Source: Deltaproteobacteria bacterium (GTDB taxonomy: Bacteria; Myxococcota_A; UBA9042; PHBI01; JACKFB01). Taken from it: a stretch of DNA of 64,000 nt. Below are positions 16,383 through 26,875 of the stretch, piece by piece (the stretch's first letter is position 1; every line of letters begins with the position of its first letter). The stretch lies in contig JACKFB010000001.1 in assembly GCA_020632695.1 (NCBI GenBank), positions 186,001-250,000 on the forward strand, written 5' to 3'. A program made the position numbers and the translations under genes. The notes beneath the pieces were generated by a model that did no database searches, had not been told where the DNA came from, and saw only the letters and a list, made by a program, of their open reading frames with translations.

Positions 16383-17804
16383 TCAGATCGTCCGCTGCCG
16401 CGCCGTCGCCAGGGCGTCGTGCACCATCTCGTGCCGCAGCTTCGGGTCGCCCCAGGCCGCGCGCATGGCCGGGCTCAGCTCGGCCAGCGGGTCGAAGTAC
16501 ATGAAGAGCCGCCCCTCCTTCACCGAGGGCGCCGTGTAGACCGAGATGCCGGTCTCGCGGTCGTAGTGCTCGAAGCTGTGCACGTCGCGCTTGCCGCCGC
16601 CGCCGGGCGCGTCCACGACGAAGGTGGGCGTGTTGAAGCCGGCCGTGGCGCCACGCAGGCGCTTCTCGATGCGGATGCCGCGCGCGACCGTGGTGCGCAG
16701 GTCCTCGGTGCCCCGCACCAGGTCGTGGATGTAGACGTAGTACGGGTGCACGTTGATGTAGCCGAGGCGCCGCCCCAGCTCGATCATCGTCTCGGCGGTG
16801 TCGTTGACGCCGTTCTGCAGCACGGCCTGGTTGCGCACGGTGATGCCGCGCTCGAAGAGGCGCTGCATCGCGTCCTCGCTGTACCCGGTGATCTCGTTGG
16901 GATGCGCGAAGTGCGTGTGCAGCACCACCTCCTTGCCGAGCTTCCGCCCGCGGTCGACCACGGCCGTCAGCGCGTCGAGCCACGCCTGGTCGGTCAGCAG
17001 CTTCATCGGCATCACGGCCGGGCCCTTGGTCGCATACCGGAAGCGCCGGATGTGCGGGATGTCCAGCAGCCGGTCGCCGATCTCGCGCACCTGCTCGGGC
17101 TTGAGCCGGTAGGCGTCGCCGCCCGACACCACCACGTCCTCGATCTCGGGGCGCTCGGCCAGGTACTGGAAGGCCGCGTCCCAGCGGGCGCGTGTCGCCT
17201 TGATGCTGACCTTCTCGACCTCGTCGGTGGAGCCGCCCACGGCGTAGCTGCGCGTGCAGAAGCGGCAGTAGACCGGGCAGGTGTCCAGCACCAGGAAGAG
17301 CGCCTTGTCGGGGTAGCGGTGGGTGAGGCCGGGCACCGGCGCGTCCGCCTGCTCGGCGAGCGAGTCCAGGGTCAGCATCGGGTGGTCGGGCTGGAGCTGG
17401 GAGGCCAGCGGCAGGAACTGGCGGCGCAGCGGGTCCACGTAGGGGTGGTCCCAGTCCATCAGCGCCAGGATGTACGGCGTGATGCGCACCGACATGGGGG
17501 CGTGGTGGAAGCCCTGCTCCACGTCGGCGATGAAGTCGCTGCCGACCAGGTCGCGCACGGCGGCGATGAGCTTCTTCGGGCTGGTGATGGCGTTGCGGTC
17601 CTGCCAGGCGTGATCGAGGAAGGTCTTCTCGTCGACCTCGGCCCAGCCCGGGATGCGCTGCCAGAAGGCGTCGCGGCGCAGGTTGCGCCAGGTCAGCGTC
17701 GCCGGGTCGACCGGCGGGCGCAGATGGCGCGGGCGCAGGGCCTCGTCGTCGCCCGCGGCGATGGTCCGGGGCTCTGCGGTCGGGTCTGGCTGGCTCGCGC
17801 TCAT
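16383..17804 (-). CDS. kamA: lysine 2,3-aminomutase family radical SAM enzyme
   Basis: A 473-residue radical SAM/PLP enzyme. The [4Fe-4S]-binding motif is C-P-V-Y-C-R-F-C (Cys176, Cys180, Cys183), and the PLP-binding lysine is Lys405 in P-G-G-G-G-K. It has V-V-S-G-G-D-A for SAM contact and N-G-V-N-D as in KamA. The family converts L-lysine to beta-lysine; relatives include EpmB and glutamate 2,3-aminomutase, so substrate is not fixed, but the length with the C-terminal zinc-region-like part favours KamA. GGGAG precedes the ATG at 17804. No KamDE or lysine fermentation genes are nearby. Confidence 0.87.
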   Translation of the reverse strand: MSASQPDPTAEPRTIAAGDDEALRPRHLRPPVDPATLTWRNLRRDAFWQRIPGWAEVDEKTFLDHAWQDRNAITSPKKLIAAVRDLVGSDFIADVEQGFHHAPMSVRITPYILALMDWDHPYVDPLRRQFLPLASQLQPDHPMLTLDSLAEQADAPVPGLTHRYPDKALFLVLDTCPVYCRFCTRSYAVGGSTDEVEKVSIKATRARWDAAFQYLAERPEIEDVVVSGGDAYRLKPEQVREIGDRLLDIPHIRRFRYATKGPAVMPMKLLTDQAWLDALTAVVDRGRKLGKEVVLHTHFAHPNEITGYSEDAMQRLFERGITVRNQAVLQNGVNDTAETMIELGRRLGYINVHPYYVYIHDLVRGTEDLRTTVARGIRIEKRLRGATAGFNTPTFVVDAPGGGGKRDVHSFEHYDRETGISVYTAPSVKEGRLFMYFDPLAELSPAMRAAWGDPKLRHEMVHDALATARQRTI

Positions 17805-17921
17805 GCGGGGCTCCCAGGGGTGCGTCGGGCGTGGGGCTGCGGGCCGGAACGCTTGCACGATCGCGACGCCGTAGGCAAGGCTGGGACCGGGTCGCGGTGG
17901 CCCCCGACGCGGAGGACGACG

Positions 17922-18725
17922 ATGAGCGGGACCCTGCACCTCGAGCGCGACGGCGCGGTCGCCACCGTCACCCTGGCGGCGCGCACGATGGCGCCCGCAT
18001 TCTTCGACGATCTGGGCGCGATGATGGCCGAGCTGGCCGCCGACGCCGAGCTGCGCGCGGTGGTGCTGCGGGGCTCCGAGCGCTGCTTCAGCTACGGGCT
18101 GGACCTGCCGGCCACCTTCCGCGAGCACGGCGCCCTCTTCTCCGGCGGCGGTCTGGCCGCCCCGCGCACCGAGCTGCTGCGCCTCATCCGCCGGTGGCAG
18201 GCCTCGATGACCACCGTCGCCGAGCTGCCGGTGCCCGTCATCGCCGCGGTCCACGGCCACTGCATCGGCGGCGGGCTCGACCTCATCAGCGCCTGCGACG
18301 TCCGCCTGGCCTCGGCCGACGCCACCTTCTCGCTGCGCGAGGCCCGCGTCGCCATCATCGCCGATCTCGGCAGCCTGCAGCGCCTGCCGCCGATCATCGG
18401 CCAGGGCCACACCCGCCAGCTCGCCTTCACCGGCGCGGACATCGGCGCCGAGCGGGCCCGCACCATCGGGCTGGTCAACGACGTGTACGCCGATCGCCAG
18501 GCGCTGGACGTGGCCGCGCGAGCGCTGGCGGCCGAGATCGCCGCCAACCCGCCGCTGACGGTGCGCGGCATCAAGGAGGTGCTGGCCTACGGCGACGGGC
18601 GCCCCGTGCGCGACGGCCTCGAGTACGTCGCCGCCTGGAACGCGGCCTTCTTGCAGTCCGAGGACCTGGGCGAGGCCGTCTCGGCCTTCATGGGCAAGCG
18701 CCCGCCCGCCTTCAAGGGCCGTTGA
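17922..18725 (+). CDS. enoyl-CoA hydratase/isomerase family protein
   Basis: A 267-residue crotonase-fold protein. The oxyanion-hole region H-G-H-C-I-G-G-G-L-D near 110 and the substrate loop D-L-P-A-T-F are present. At the usual acidic positions it has A-R-V-A-I-I-A-D-L-G, where Asp is the residue that in dienoyl-CoA isomerases acts as base, so it may be a delta3,5-delta2,4-dienoyl-CoA isomerase rather than a hydratase. GGAGG precedes the ATG at 17922. It diverges from the aminomutase gene with a 117-base gap and is not in an operon. Confidence 0.85.
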   Translation: MSGTLHLERDGAVATVTLAARTMAPAFFDDLGAMMAELAADAELRAVVLRGSERCFSYGLDLPATFREHGALFSGGGLAAPRTELLRLIRRWQASMTTVAELPVPVIAAVHGHCIGGGLDLISACDVRLASADATFSLREARVAIIADLGSLQRLPPIIGQGHTRQLAFTGADIGAERARTIGLVNDVYADRQALDVAARALAAEIAANPPLTVRGIKEVLAYGDGRPVRDGLEYVAAWNAAFLQSEDLGEAVSAFMGKRPPAFKGR

Positions 18726-18797
18726 CAGGACCAGCGAAAATAGCTGCCGGGCGCCTCGACCACCCCAGCGGCCGACTCGGCCGCCCGCAACCGCTGC

Positions 18798-18817
18798 GAG
18801 ATACGTGGTGGTATCTC
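18798..18817. other. short perfect inverted repeat in an intergenic region
   Basis: GAGATAC at 18798-18804 and GTATCTC at 18811-18817 are perfect 7-base inverted arms around a 6-base centre. It lies in the 228-base gap after the crotonase gene. It has no T tract, so it may be a protein-binding site or a weak 3' hairpin. Confidence 0.35.
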
Positions 18818-18917
18818 TCGGGTTCCGGACGAGCGATTCGACTCGCCGGCGCGGCCGATTCACCTCGGCCCAAATCTCCGCTGCTCCTGTGAGGTTCCGC
18901 CCTGTGCGCGACATCTG

Positions 18918-18947
18918 TTGTTGTGGGCGGCCCCGCGGAGGTATCCT
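18918..18947 (+). promoter_or_regulatory. candidate leaderless promoter of the exported 188-residue protein
   Basis: TTGTTG at 18918-18923, an 18-base spacer and TATCCT at 18942-18947, ending only 6 bases before the ATG at 18954. A GGAG at 18937-18940 would be 13 bases from the ATG, too far to be a convincing Shine-Dalgarno sequence. Confidence 0.45.
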
Positions 18948-18953
18948 GACGCC

Positions 18954-19517
18954 ATGAAACGACTCATCCTCGCCGTCTCCCTGGTCTGTCTGAGCTTCTC
19001 CCCGGTGCTGGCGGCCGGCCCGCCGGCCCCGACCTGCGAGGGCCTGGACCTGCTCTCCACGCTCAGCGGCCTGCACTCCACGCCCGAGCTCAGCGTCACC
19101 CGCCGCGGCGGGCGCGTGGTCGTCACCGACATCGTGCGCAGCCGCGAGCTCTTCACCGCCGACTGCCTGGGCGTGCATCCGCCTGCGCTGCTGCCCTTCG
19201 AGCGCCCCGGCCGCGACCGGGCGGCGCGCAGCCTCGTCCAGAAGGACCGCGATGGCGCGGTGCTCTACACCGTGTCGGCGACCGCTCGCGGCGCGACCAT
19301 CTGGACCTTCGCGGCCGGCGCCTTCGCCGAGCGTGGGCTGCACGTGGCCTCCTTCGACGACGACGACCTCACGGTCACCGACGACGAGGGGGCCCTGGTC
19401 TTCCAGCGGCAGACCTCCGACGTCGGGGCGTTGATCGAGCGCGAGGGCAGGGCTTACGGTTGTGGCTGTGAGCGGACGGTGGCGCCCGATGGACGGGTCG
19501 CGGTTCGACCGCTCTGA
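18954..19517 (+). CDS. exported hypothetical protein
   Basis: A 187-residue protein with a clear Sec signal peptide (M-K-R-L-I-L-A-V-S-L-V-C-L-S-F-S, cleavage probable after A-L-A near 21). The mature part is rich in short beta strands and has a C-terminal Y-G-C-G-C-E pair of cysteines. No domain recognised. It starts directly after a TATCCT promoter box and stands alone. About 255 bases follow before the next start codon; they show no gene. Confidence 0.75.
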   Translation: MKRLILAVSLVCLSFSPVLAAGPPAPTCEGLDLLSTLSGLHSTPELSVTRRGGRVVVTDIVRSRELFTADCLGVHPPALLPFERPGRDRAARSLVQKDRDGAVLYTVSATARGATIWTFAAGAFAERGLHVASFDDDDLTVTDDEGALVFQRQTSDVGALIEREGRAYGCGCERTVAPDGRVAVRPL

Positions 19518-19772
19518 GCGGGTGACCCCGCCTCCTCCCGTTCCCTGGCTGGCTCCTGTGTTTCCAGGCACTCCCGGGCTGCGCTCGCGGGCTGGCGGCA
19601 CGCACCCTCGGCTCTCGAGCACCTGGAATCACGTCGCGGGCGCCACGGGCGCTCCGCACCTGGGAACTCCCTTCGATCTCCTGTTCCATCGGGAGCCGAC
19701 CGCGTCCCGCGCGCTGGTGGCCCGATGCTGGCGCAAGCTTCGGCGCGCCGGAGCGAGGCTGCCGTGCACAGC

Positions 19773-21545
19773 ATGACCCCCGATGCCCCCGGTTCCGATG
19801 ACGAGCTGTTCCGCGCCGCCGAGGCGTGGATCGCCGACGATCCCGACCCGACGACCCGCGCCGAGCTGCGAGCGCTGATCGACGCCGGCGACGCCGCGGC
19901 CCTGGCCGAGCGCTTCGCCGGACCCATGGAGTTCGGCACCGCCGGGCTGCGAGGCCTGCTCGGCGCCGGGCCCGCCCGGATGAACCTGGCGACGATCTCG
20001 CGCGCCGCTGCCGGGCTCGCCCGCCAGCTCATCGCCGACCTGCCGGACGCGCGCCAGCGTGGCGTGCTGGTGGGGCGCGACGGGCGGCGCATGTCTCCGG
20101 AGCTGGCGCGGCGCACCGCCGAGATCCTGGCAGGCCACGGCGTGCGCGTGCACTGGCTGGAGCACCCGTCACCGACGCCGCTCTGCGCCTTCGCCCACCG
20201 GCACCTCCGCAGTGCGGCGGCCGCGGTGGTCACGGCCAGTCACAACCCGCCGGAATACAACGGGTTCAAGGTGTACGGCCTGGCTGGCGATCAGATCGTG
20301 CCGCCCCAGGACCACCGCGTCGCCGAGCTGATGGTGGCCGCCGGGCCGGTCGCCGAGCTGCCGCGCGCCGAGTTCGACGCGGCGGTGGCGGCCGACCTGG
20401 TCCACCTGGCCGGCCCCGAGGTCGAGGGCGCCTATCTGGGGGCGCTGGACCTGCAGTGCGTGGGTGTGCAGCCACCGCCGGCCGAGCCCACCATCGTGCT
20501 GACGGCGCTGCACGGCGTCGGCGCGCGGCTGGTCGAGGCGGCGCTCAGGCGGCGCGGGATGACGCGGCTGGTGCAGGTCGCCGAGCAGGCCGAGCCCGAC
20601 GGCGAGTTCCCCACGGTGCGCTTCCCGAACCCGGAGGAGCCGGGCGCCTTGGATCTGGCCTTGCGCTACGGGCGGGACGCCAAGGCCGATCTGGTGCTGG
20701 CCAACGACCCGGACACCGATCGCTTGTGCGTGGCGGTTGCCGACGCGGCCTCCGAGAGCGGGTTCCGAGTGCTCACCGGCAACGAGGTCGGGGTGCTGCT
20801 GGCGGACTGGCTGCTGACGCGCCGCGCCGAAAACGGCACCTTGCCGGAGCGGCCCTTCGTGGCGACCACCATCGTGTCCACCACCATGCTGCAGCGCATC
20901 GCCGCTGCCCACGGCGCCACCTGCGCGGAGACGCTGACCGGCTTCAAGTGGATCTGGGAGGCCGCGCTGGCCCACGACCCGACGGGCGAGTCCTTCGTGT
21001 TCGGCTTCGAGGAGGCGCTGGGCTACTGCGTCGGGACGGTGGTGCGCGACAAGGACGGCATCGGCGCGGCGCAGGCCGTGGCCGAGTGCGCGGCGGCGTC
21101 GATGGCGCGCGGCCGGACGCTGCTCGATCGCCTCGACGAGCTGACCCGGGAGCACGGCGCCCACGTGACGCGACAGGTGTCCACGGTGCTGCCGGGCCTG
21201 GACGGCAAGGCGAAGATGGCGGCGGTGCTGGCGCGCATGCGGGCCGAGCCGCCGGAGCACATCGCCGGCGTCGCCGTGGCGCGGGCGCGCGACCTGGGAG
21301 GACCCGACGCGGAGGCCAGCGGCCTGCCGCGCAGCGACGTGCTGACCTGGTGGCTGGCCGACGGGACGCGGCTCATCTTGCGGCCCAGCGGCACCGAGCC
21401 GAAGCTCAAGAGCTACATCGAGGCGCGCGAGCCGGTCGCGGCCGATGAGACGGTGGCCGCGGCCGTGGCCCGGGCGAACGCGCGGGTGGACACCCTGGCC
21501 CAGTGGATCGCGCAGGCGGTGTCGGGAGGCGGCAATGGCCGATGA
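19773..21545 (+). CDS. phosphoglucomutase/phosphomannomutase family phosphohexomutase
   Basis: A 590-residue alpha-D-phosphohexomutase that interconverts hexose 1- and 6-phosphates. All four domain signatures are present: the phosphoserine loop T-A-S-H-N-P-P-E near 150, the Mg-binding loop D-P-D-T-D-R-L near 310, the sugar-binding loop E-E-A-L-G-Y near 415 and the phosphate-binding loop R-P-S-G-T-E-P-K near 540. Length matches the PgcA/PGM2-like subgroup rather than the 450-residue GlmM/ManB group. Start at 19773 (M-T-P-D) is chosen over 19725 because GAGGCT lies upstream; uncertain. Its 3' end overlaps the next start by 11 bases. Confidence 0.92.
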   Translation: MTPDAPGSDDELFRAAEAWIADDPDPTTRAELRALIDAGDAAALAERFAGPMEFGTAGLRGLLGAGPARMNLATISRAAAGLARQLIADLPDARQRGVLVGRDGRRMSPELARRTAEILAGHGVRVHWLEHPSPTPLCAFAHRHLRSAAAAVVTASHNPPEYNGFKVYGLAGDQIVPPQDHRVAELMVAAGPVAELPRAEFDAAVAADLVHLAGPEVEGAYLGALDLQCVGVQPPPAEPTIVLTALHGVGARLVEAALRRRGMTRLVQVAEQAEPDGEFPTVRFPNPEEPGALDLALRYGRDAKADLVLANDPDTDRLCVAVADAASESGFRVLTGNEVGVLLADWLLTRRAENGTLPERPFVATTIVSTTMLQRIAAAHGATCAETLTGFKWIWEAALAHDPTGESFVFGFEEALGYCVGTVVRDKDGIGAAQAVAECAAASMARGRTLLDRLDELTREHGAHVTRQVSTVLPGLDGKAKMAAVLARMRAEPPEHIAGVAVARARDLGGPDAEASGLPRSDVLTWWLADGTRLILRPSGTEPKLKSYIEAREPVAADETVAAAVARANARVDTLAQWIAQAVSGGGNGR

Positions 21546-21960
21546 GGGTGCGCAGCTCGAGATGACCGAGCTGGTGCTGCAGGAGAAGGACGCCAAGGCG
21601 AGGCTGGAGGCCATCGAGCGGAAGCTCGTCGAGCCCGAGGCGCGCTTCGACAAGGCCAGGGAGCTGCTCCTCAAGGCGAAGGCGGCCTACGAGCGCTGCC
21701 TCGAGGAGGTCCGGCCGCTGCGCTCGGACAAGATCCTCGTCGAGGGCGAGCTGTCGCTGCTGGCGGACAAGAAGCGCGAGCTGCGGATGCAGGCGCGGCT
21801 GGCCGAGGGCGGCGGCATCCGGCCGGGGACGGCCGAGGCGGTGGAGGCGCTGCAGGAGCTGGCCGGCGACCCGGCCGAGGCGAAGCTGCGGCAGGCCACC
21901 GACGAGGCGGCGGCGGACCAGGCGCTCGAGGCGCTGAAGGCGAGGCTGGCCAGCGAGTGA
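21535..21960 (+). CDS. small coiled-coil hypothetical protein
   Basis: A 141-residue, highly charged, nearly all-helical protein (repeated E/K/A/L heptads over residues 5-75 and 100-140). No signal peptide, membrane segment or cysteine. Its ATG lies inside the last codons of the phosphohexomutase gene, preceded by GGGAGGCGG, so the two are co-expressed. No family recognised. Confidence 0.72.
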   Translation: MADEGAQLEMTELVLQEKDAKARLEAIERKLVEPEARFDKARELLLKAKAAYERCLEEVRPLRSDKILVEGELSLLADKKRELRMQARLAEGGGIRPGTAEAVEALQELAGDPAEAKLRQATDEAAADQALEALKARLASE

Positions 21961-21993
21961 GCGGGGGCCGGGCGGTCCGCCCCACGCGTCGCC

Positions 21994-22452
21994 TCAGATC
22001 AGCTCCTCCCGGGGCAGCGCGGCGCAGCGGGTGAAGAAGTTGCCGAAGTGGCCGATGACCTCGACGAAGCGGTCGTAGGAGATCGGCTTCTCGATGTAGG
22101 CGTTGGCGCCGTGGCGGTAGGCCTGCAGCACCTCGGCCTGGTGGTGCGCCGTCGACAGGATGACGATCGGGATGTGGCAGAGCGCCCTGTCGGTCTTCAC
22201 GGTGCGCAGGACGTCGCGTCCGTCGACCCGCGGCAGGTTGAGGTCGAGCAGGATGACGTCGGGGCGCGGCGAGCGCAGCGGATCGGCATAGCCGCCTTGC
22301 CGGTAGAGGTAGTCGAGCACCTCCTGACCGTCGGAGACCGTCGTCAGGATGTGCGGCACCATCGCCTCGTTGAGGGCCTCGCGCGTCACGAGCACATCGC
22401 GGTCTCGGTCTTCCGCGAGCAGGATGCGCAGCATGCGGGTCTCGCCGCTCAC
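21994..22452 (-). CDS. single-domain response regulator (Rcp1/RcpA-like)
   Basis: A 152-residue receiver domain with no output domain. The acidic pocket E-D-R-D-R-D near 14-19, phosphoacceptor Asp70 in L-L-D-L-N-L-P, the Thr/Ser switch in L-S-T-A and Lys in I-E-K-P are all present. The long beta3-alpha3 loop (Y-R-Q-G-G-Y-A-D-P) and D-V-L-R-T-V-K-T-D are typical of the Rcp1-like family that pairs with phytochrome or hybrid kinases. No kinase gene is adjacent. An internal ATG six codons in is an alternative start. Confidence 0.9.
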   Translation of the reverse strand: MSGETRMLRILLAEDRDRDVLVTREALNEAMVPHILTTVSDGQEVLDYLYRQGGYADPLRSPRPDVILLDLNLPRVDGRDVLRTVKTDRALCHIPIVILSTAHHQAEVLQAYRHGANAYIEKPISYDRFVEVIGHFGNFFTRCAALPREELI

Positions 22453-22587
22453 ATGGCCTCCAGGAAGCTGGCTGGTCGCGGCGTGTGGAGAGGGCCGCAG
22501 TCTTGCGCGAGCGCGCCGTCAGGCAGTGTATCCGCAAGCGAAGCTCGTGACCACATGCCTTGTGCTGCGGCGCGTCACGCCGTGCCC

Positions 22588-22616
22588 TTGGGGCCGCGCA
22601 CCTCTGCGGCTATGCT
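22588..22616 (+). promoter_or_regulatory. candidate leaderless promoter
   Basis: TTGGGG at 22588-22593, a 17-base spacer and TATGCT at 22611-22616, followed by 7 bases and the ATG at 22624. There is no ribosome binding site, so the transcript would begin at the start codon. Confidence 0.5.
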
Positions 22617-22623
22617 GGCCGGC

Positions 22624-23397
22624 ATGGTACTGGCGCGCACCCATGACACCGGCGGGGACCTCGCCCGGTCGCTGGCTCGACGGCTGGAGGGCGTCGACGA
22701 CCACGCCCAGCGCGGGATGCTGGTGCGGGAGTTCGTCGATGGCCAGGAGGCCGCCGAGGCCGTCCGCGCGATGCGTTGTCTGGTCGTGGAGGCGCTCTAC
22801 GGCAACCTGCGCGCGGTCTGGCTGACCATCGCCCGCGGGCTGTTCAGCGGCGAGCTGCCCTACGACGTCCTGGGCGAGCTCTACCGCGCGGCGGTGGATC
22901 TTGGCTTCGACGAGATGCGGCACCTGCTCATCGGTGGCGACGTCTCGCACAAGCGCGCCAGCGACGGCGAGTTCCCGCGCGACGAGGTCCTCGAGTCGCT
23001 CACCCTGGGCGAGCGCAAGGCCAAGGCGCGCACCTACGACGCGCAGATGCTGGCCCGCCTGGTCTACGACTCGGACCCGCACGTCGTTCGCATCCTGCTG
23101 TCCAACCCGCGCGTCACCGAGGCGTTGGTGCTCAAGCTGGCCGCGCGCCGCCCCAACCGCGGGGTGATGCTGCACGAGATCGCCATGGCGCCGCGCTGGC
23201 TGGCGCGCCCGGCGATCCAGCGCGCGCTGATGCTCAACCCCTACTCGCCGGTGCGGTTGACCGTCACCCTGCTGCCGCTGCTGGCGCCGCACGAGCTCAA
23301 CGAGGTGTGCGAGGACAAGAGCCTCCACCCGCTCAGCAGCGCGACCGCCCGCCTGCTCCTCGGGCTGCGCGGGTGGCAGGCGCCGACCATCCACTGA
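22624..23397 (+). CDS. hypothetical helical-repeat protein
   Basis: A 257-residue soluble protein, almost wholly helical. The segment R-I-L-L-S-N-P-R-V-T-E-A-L-V-L-K-L-A-A and the later R-A-L-M-L-N-P-Y-S-P-V-R-L look like HEAT-type or DUF2336-like helical repeats. No signal peptide. The start at 22624 is fixed by the adjacent promoter box and by loss of protein character upstream. Divergent from the response regulator (171-base gap). Function unknown; I list it because codon-position GC bias and hydrophobic pattern look real. Confidence 0.72.
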   Translation: MVLARTHDTGGDLARSLARRLEGVDDHAQRGMLVREFVDGQEAAEAVRAMRCLVVEALYGNLRAVWLTIARGLFSGELPYDVLGELYRAAVDLGFDEMRHLLIGGDVSHKRASDGEFPRDEVLESLTLGERKAKARTYDAQMLARLVYDSDPHVVRILLSNPRVTEALVLKLAARRPNRGVMLHEIAMAPRWLARPAIQRALMLNPYSPVRLTVTLLPLLAPHELNEVCEDKSLHPLSSATARLLLGLRGWQAPTIH

Positions 23398-23631
23398 CGC
23401 CCCCCGGATCCGTACGCCCGATGGGGGCCGGCGGGTTGCGGGACCGGGCCCCCGCTGGTAATCAACGGTGGAGACGTCGGAAGGTTCGAGCAGGCGTTCG
23501 CGCAGGCGTTCGTGCCCGCACCGCAAGCCGACGTGGATTCATCGATGTCCGGGCTCACGCGATCCACGAACGACGCGCGCCTCGGCCATCCCCCCCAGGG
23601 GACACGCCCCACGCCACGAGGAGAACCAGCC

Positions 23632-24243
23632 ATGGCTTTCACGCTGCCCGACCTTCCCTACGCCAACGACGCGCTGGAGCCCGCCATCAGCGCTCGCACG
23701 CTCTCGTTCCACCACGGCAAGCACCACGCCGGCTACGTCACGAAGCTCAACGCGGCCGTCGAGGGCACGCGCTTCGCGTCGATGGACATCGTCACGCTCC
23801 TCAAGAGCATCGACGAGGTGCCGGCCGACAAGCGCAAGGCCGTCTTCAACAACGGCGCCCAGCACTTCAATCACAGCTTCTACTGGACCAGCATGACCCC
23901 CAACGGCGGCTCCAAGCCGTCGGGCGGGCTGGCGAAGGCCATCGACGCCGCCTTCGGCGACCTGGACGGCCTGAAGAAGAAGCTCACCGATGCGGCGGGC
24001 GGCCACTTCGGCAGCGGCTGGGCGTGGCTGGTGAAGACCGCCGACGGCAAGGTCGAGGTCCGCGACACGCACGACGCGGACTGCCCGCTCTTCCCGAGCC
24101 ACGGCGACCTCAAGCCGCTGCTCACCATCGACGTGTGGGAGCACGCCTACTACCTGGACTACCAGAACCAGCGGCCGGCCTACCTGGACAAGGTGTGGGG
24201 CCTGCTCGACTGGAACTTCGCCCAGAAGCAGTTCGAGGGCTGA
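23632..24243 (+). CDS. sodB: superoxide dismutase, iron type
   Basis: A 203-residue Fe/Mn-family superoxide dismutase that disproportionates superoxide to oxygen and hydrogen peroxide in the cytoplasm. The metal ligands are visible in S-F-H-H-G-K-H-H, Q-H-F-N-H-S-F-Y-W and D-V-W-E-H-A-Y-Y. Gln in A-Q-H-F-N-H is the position that marks iron rather than manganese enzymes. GAGGAG precedes the ATG at 23632. The open frame extends 40 codons upstream but without homology. Single-gene unit; the 234 bases before it carry no gene. Confidence 0.95.
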   Translation: MAFTLPDLPYANDALEPAISARTLSFHHGKHHAGYVTKLNAAVEGTRFASMDIVTLLKSIDEVPADKRKAVFNNGAQHFNHSFYWTSMTPNGGSKPSGGLAKAIDAAFGDLDGLKKKLTDAAGGHFGSGWAWLVKTADGKVEVRDTHDADCPLFPSHGDLKPLLTIDVWEHAYYLDYQNQRPAYLDKVWGLLDWNFAQKQFEG

Positions 24244-24321
24244 GGCACAGCGCTCGCCGCGCGGCCGGGGCCCTGCTTCCGGACGCGCGGTGACGCGGGC
24301 CTCCGGCGCTGCCGCTCGGGG

Positions 24322-26019
<1,698 letters not shown>

Positions 26020-26128
26020 GCGCGACACTGTGGCAGAGCCGATTCTGCGACGCGAGCCCGAGCCTCGCTCGGCTGCGACCGCCGCGCACCGGCTACACCA
26101 CCGGACGGGCAGGTGATAGCCTGTCCTG

Positions 26129-26875
26129 ATGTCCCAGGCGTTCAAGGCATCCGAGGCGCTGCGCCGCACCTTCGACGTGCTCGCTACGCGCTTCCCCACC
26201 TTCGCCGGCCTGGTCCTGCTGGTGCAGAGCCCGCTTCTGCTGCTGCGGCTCGCCTGGAGCTCATCGCCCCCGACCACGGCTGAGGGCCGCCTCGCGGTCG
26301 CCATGCTCGAGCTCGGGGGCGAGTTCGTCACCGGCGCCCTGGCCTCGGCCGCCGTGGTCTACGGCGTGTTCCAGACCCTGCGCGGCGCGCCGGTGAGCTT
26401 CGGCGAGTGCCTGCGACAGGGTCTCCGCTCGTTGCTGGCCGTACTGGGCGTGAGCTTCGCCGTCGGCCTGGCCATCGGCGGCGCGCTGCTCATCGCCCTG
26501 CTGCTGCCGATCTTCGTCGTCGTGTGCGTTCCGGTCGCCGTCGTGCTGTGGATCCAGCTCTATGTCGCCGTCCCCGCGGCCGTCATGGAGCGCCTGGGCG
26601 TCGCCTTCTCGCTGTCGCGCAGTCAGGAGCTCACGCTGGGCCGCCGCCCGCAGGTCTTCGGCATCGTCCTCTTCGTCGTCCTGGCCTTCTTCGTCCCCGG
26701 TTTCGCCCTCGGGCTGCTGCTGGCGGGCTTCCCGGCGGTCCTGCACATCGCCTCGGCCATCCTCGGCGTGGTAGCCGCCACCTTCGCCGCCGTCGCGGCC
26801 TCGGTCGTCTACCACGACCTGCGCGTCGACAAGGACGGCATGGCCACCGAGGACCTCGCGGCGGTGTTCGATTGA
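26129..26875 (+). CDS. polytopic membrane protein
   Basis: A 248-residue inner-membrane protein with five or six hydrophobic helices (around 22-40, 65-85, 105-130, 130-155, 180-205, 210-235). The pattern of an N-terminal R-T-F-D-V-L and V-P-A-A-V-M-E-R-L-G-V near 150 resembles the glycerophosphodiester-phosphodiesterase membrane-domain-like proteins found with such operons. TAGCCT at 26117-26122 lies 6 bases before the ATG, again with no ribosome binding site. Its stop overlaps the TTG start of the next gene, so it leads the seven-gene operon up to 32994. Confidence 0.75.
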   Translation: MSQAFKASEALRRTFDVLATRFPTFAGLVLLVQSPLLLLRLAWSSSPPTTAEGRLAVAMLELGGEFVTGALASAAVVYGVFQTLRGAPVSFGECLRQGLRSLLAVLGVSFAVGLAIGGALLIALLLPIFVVVCVPVAVVLWIQLYVAVPAAVMERLGVAFSLSRSQELTLGRRPQVFGIVLFVVLAFFVPGFALGLLLAGFPAVLHIASAILGVVAATFAAVAASVVYHDLRVDKDGMATEDLAAVFD

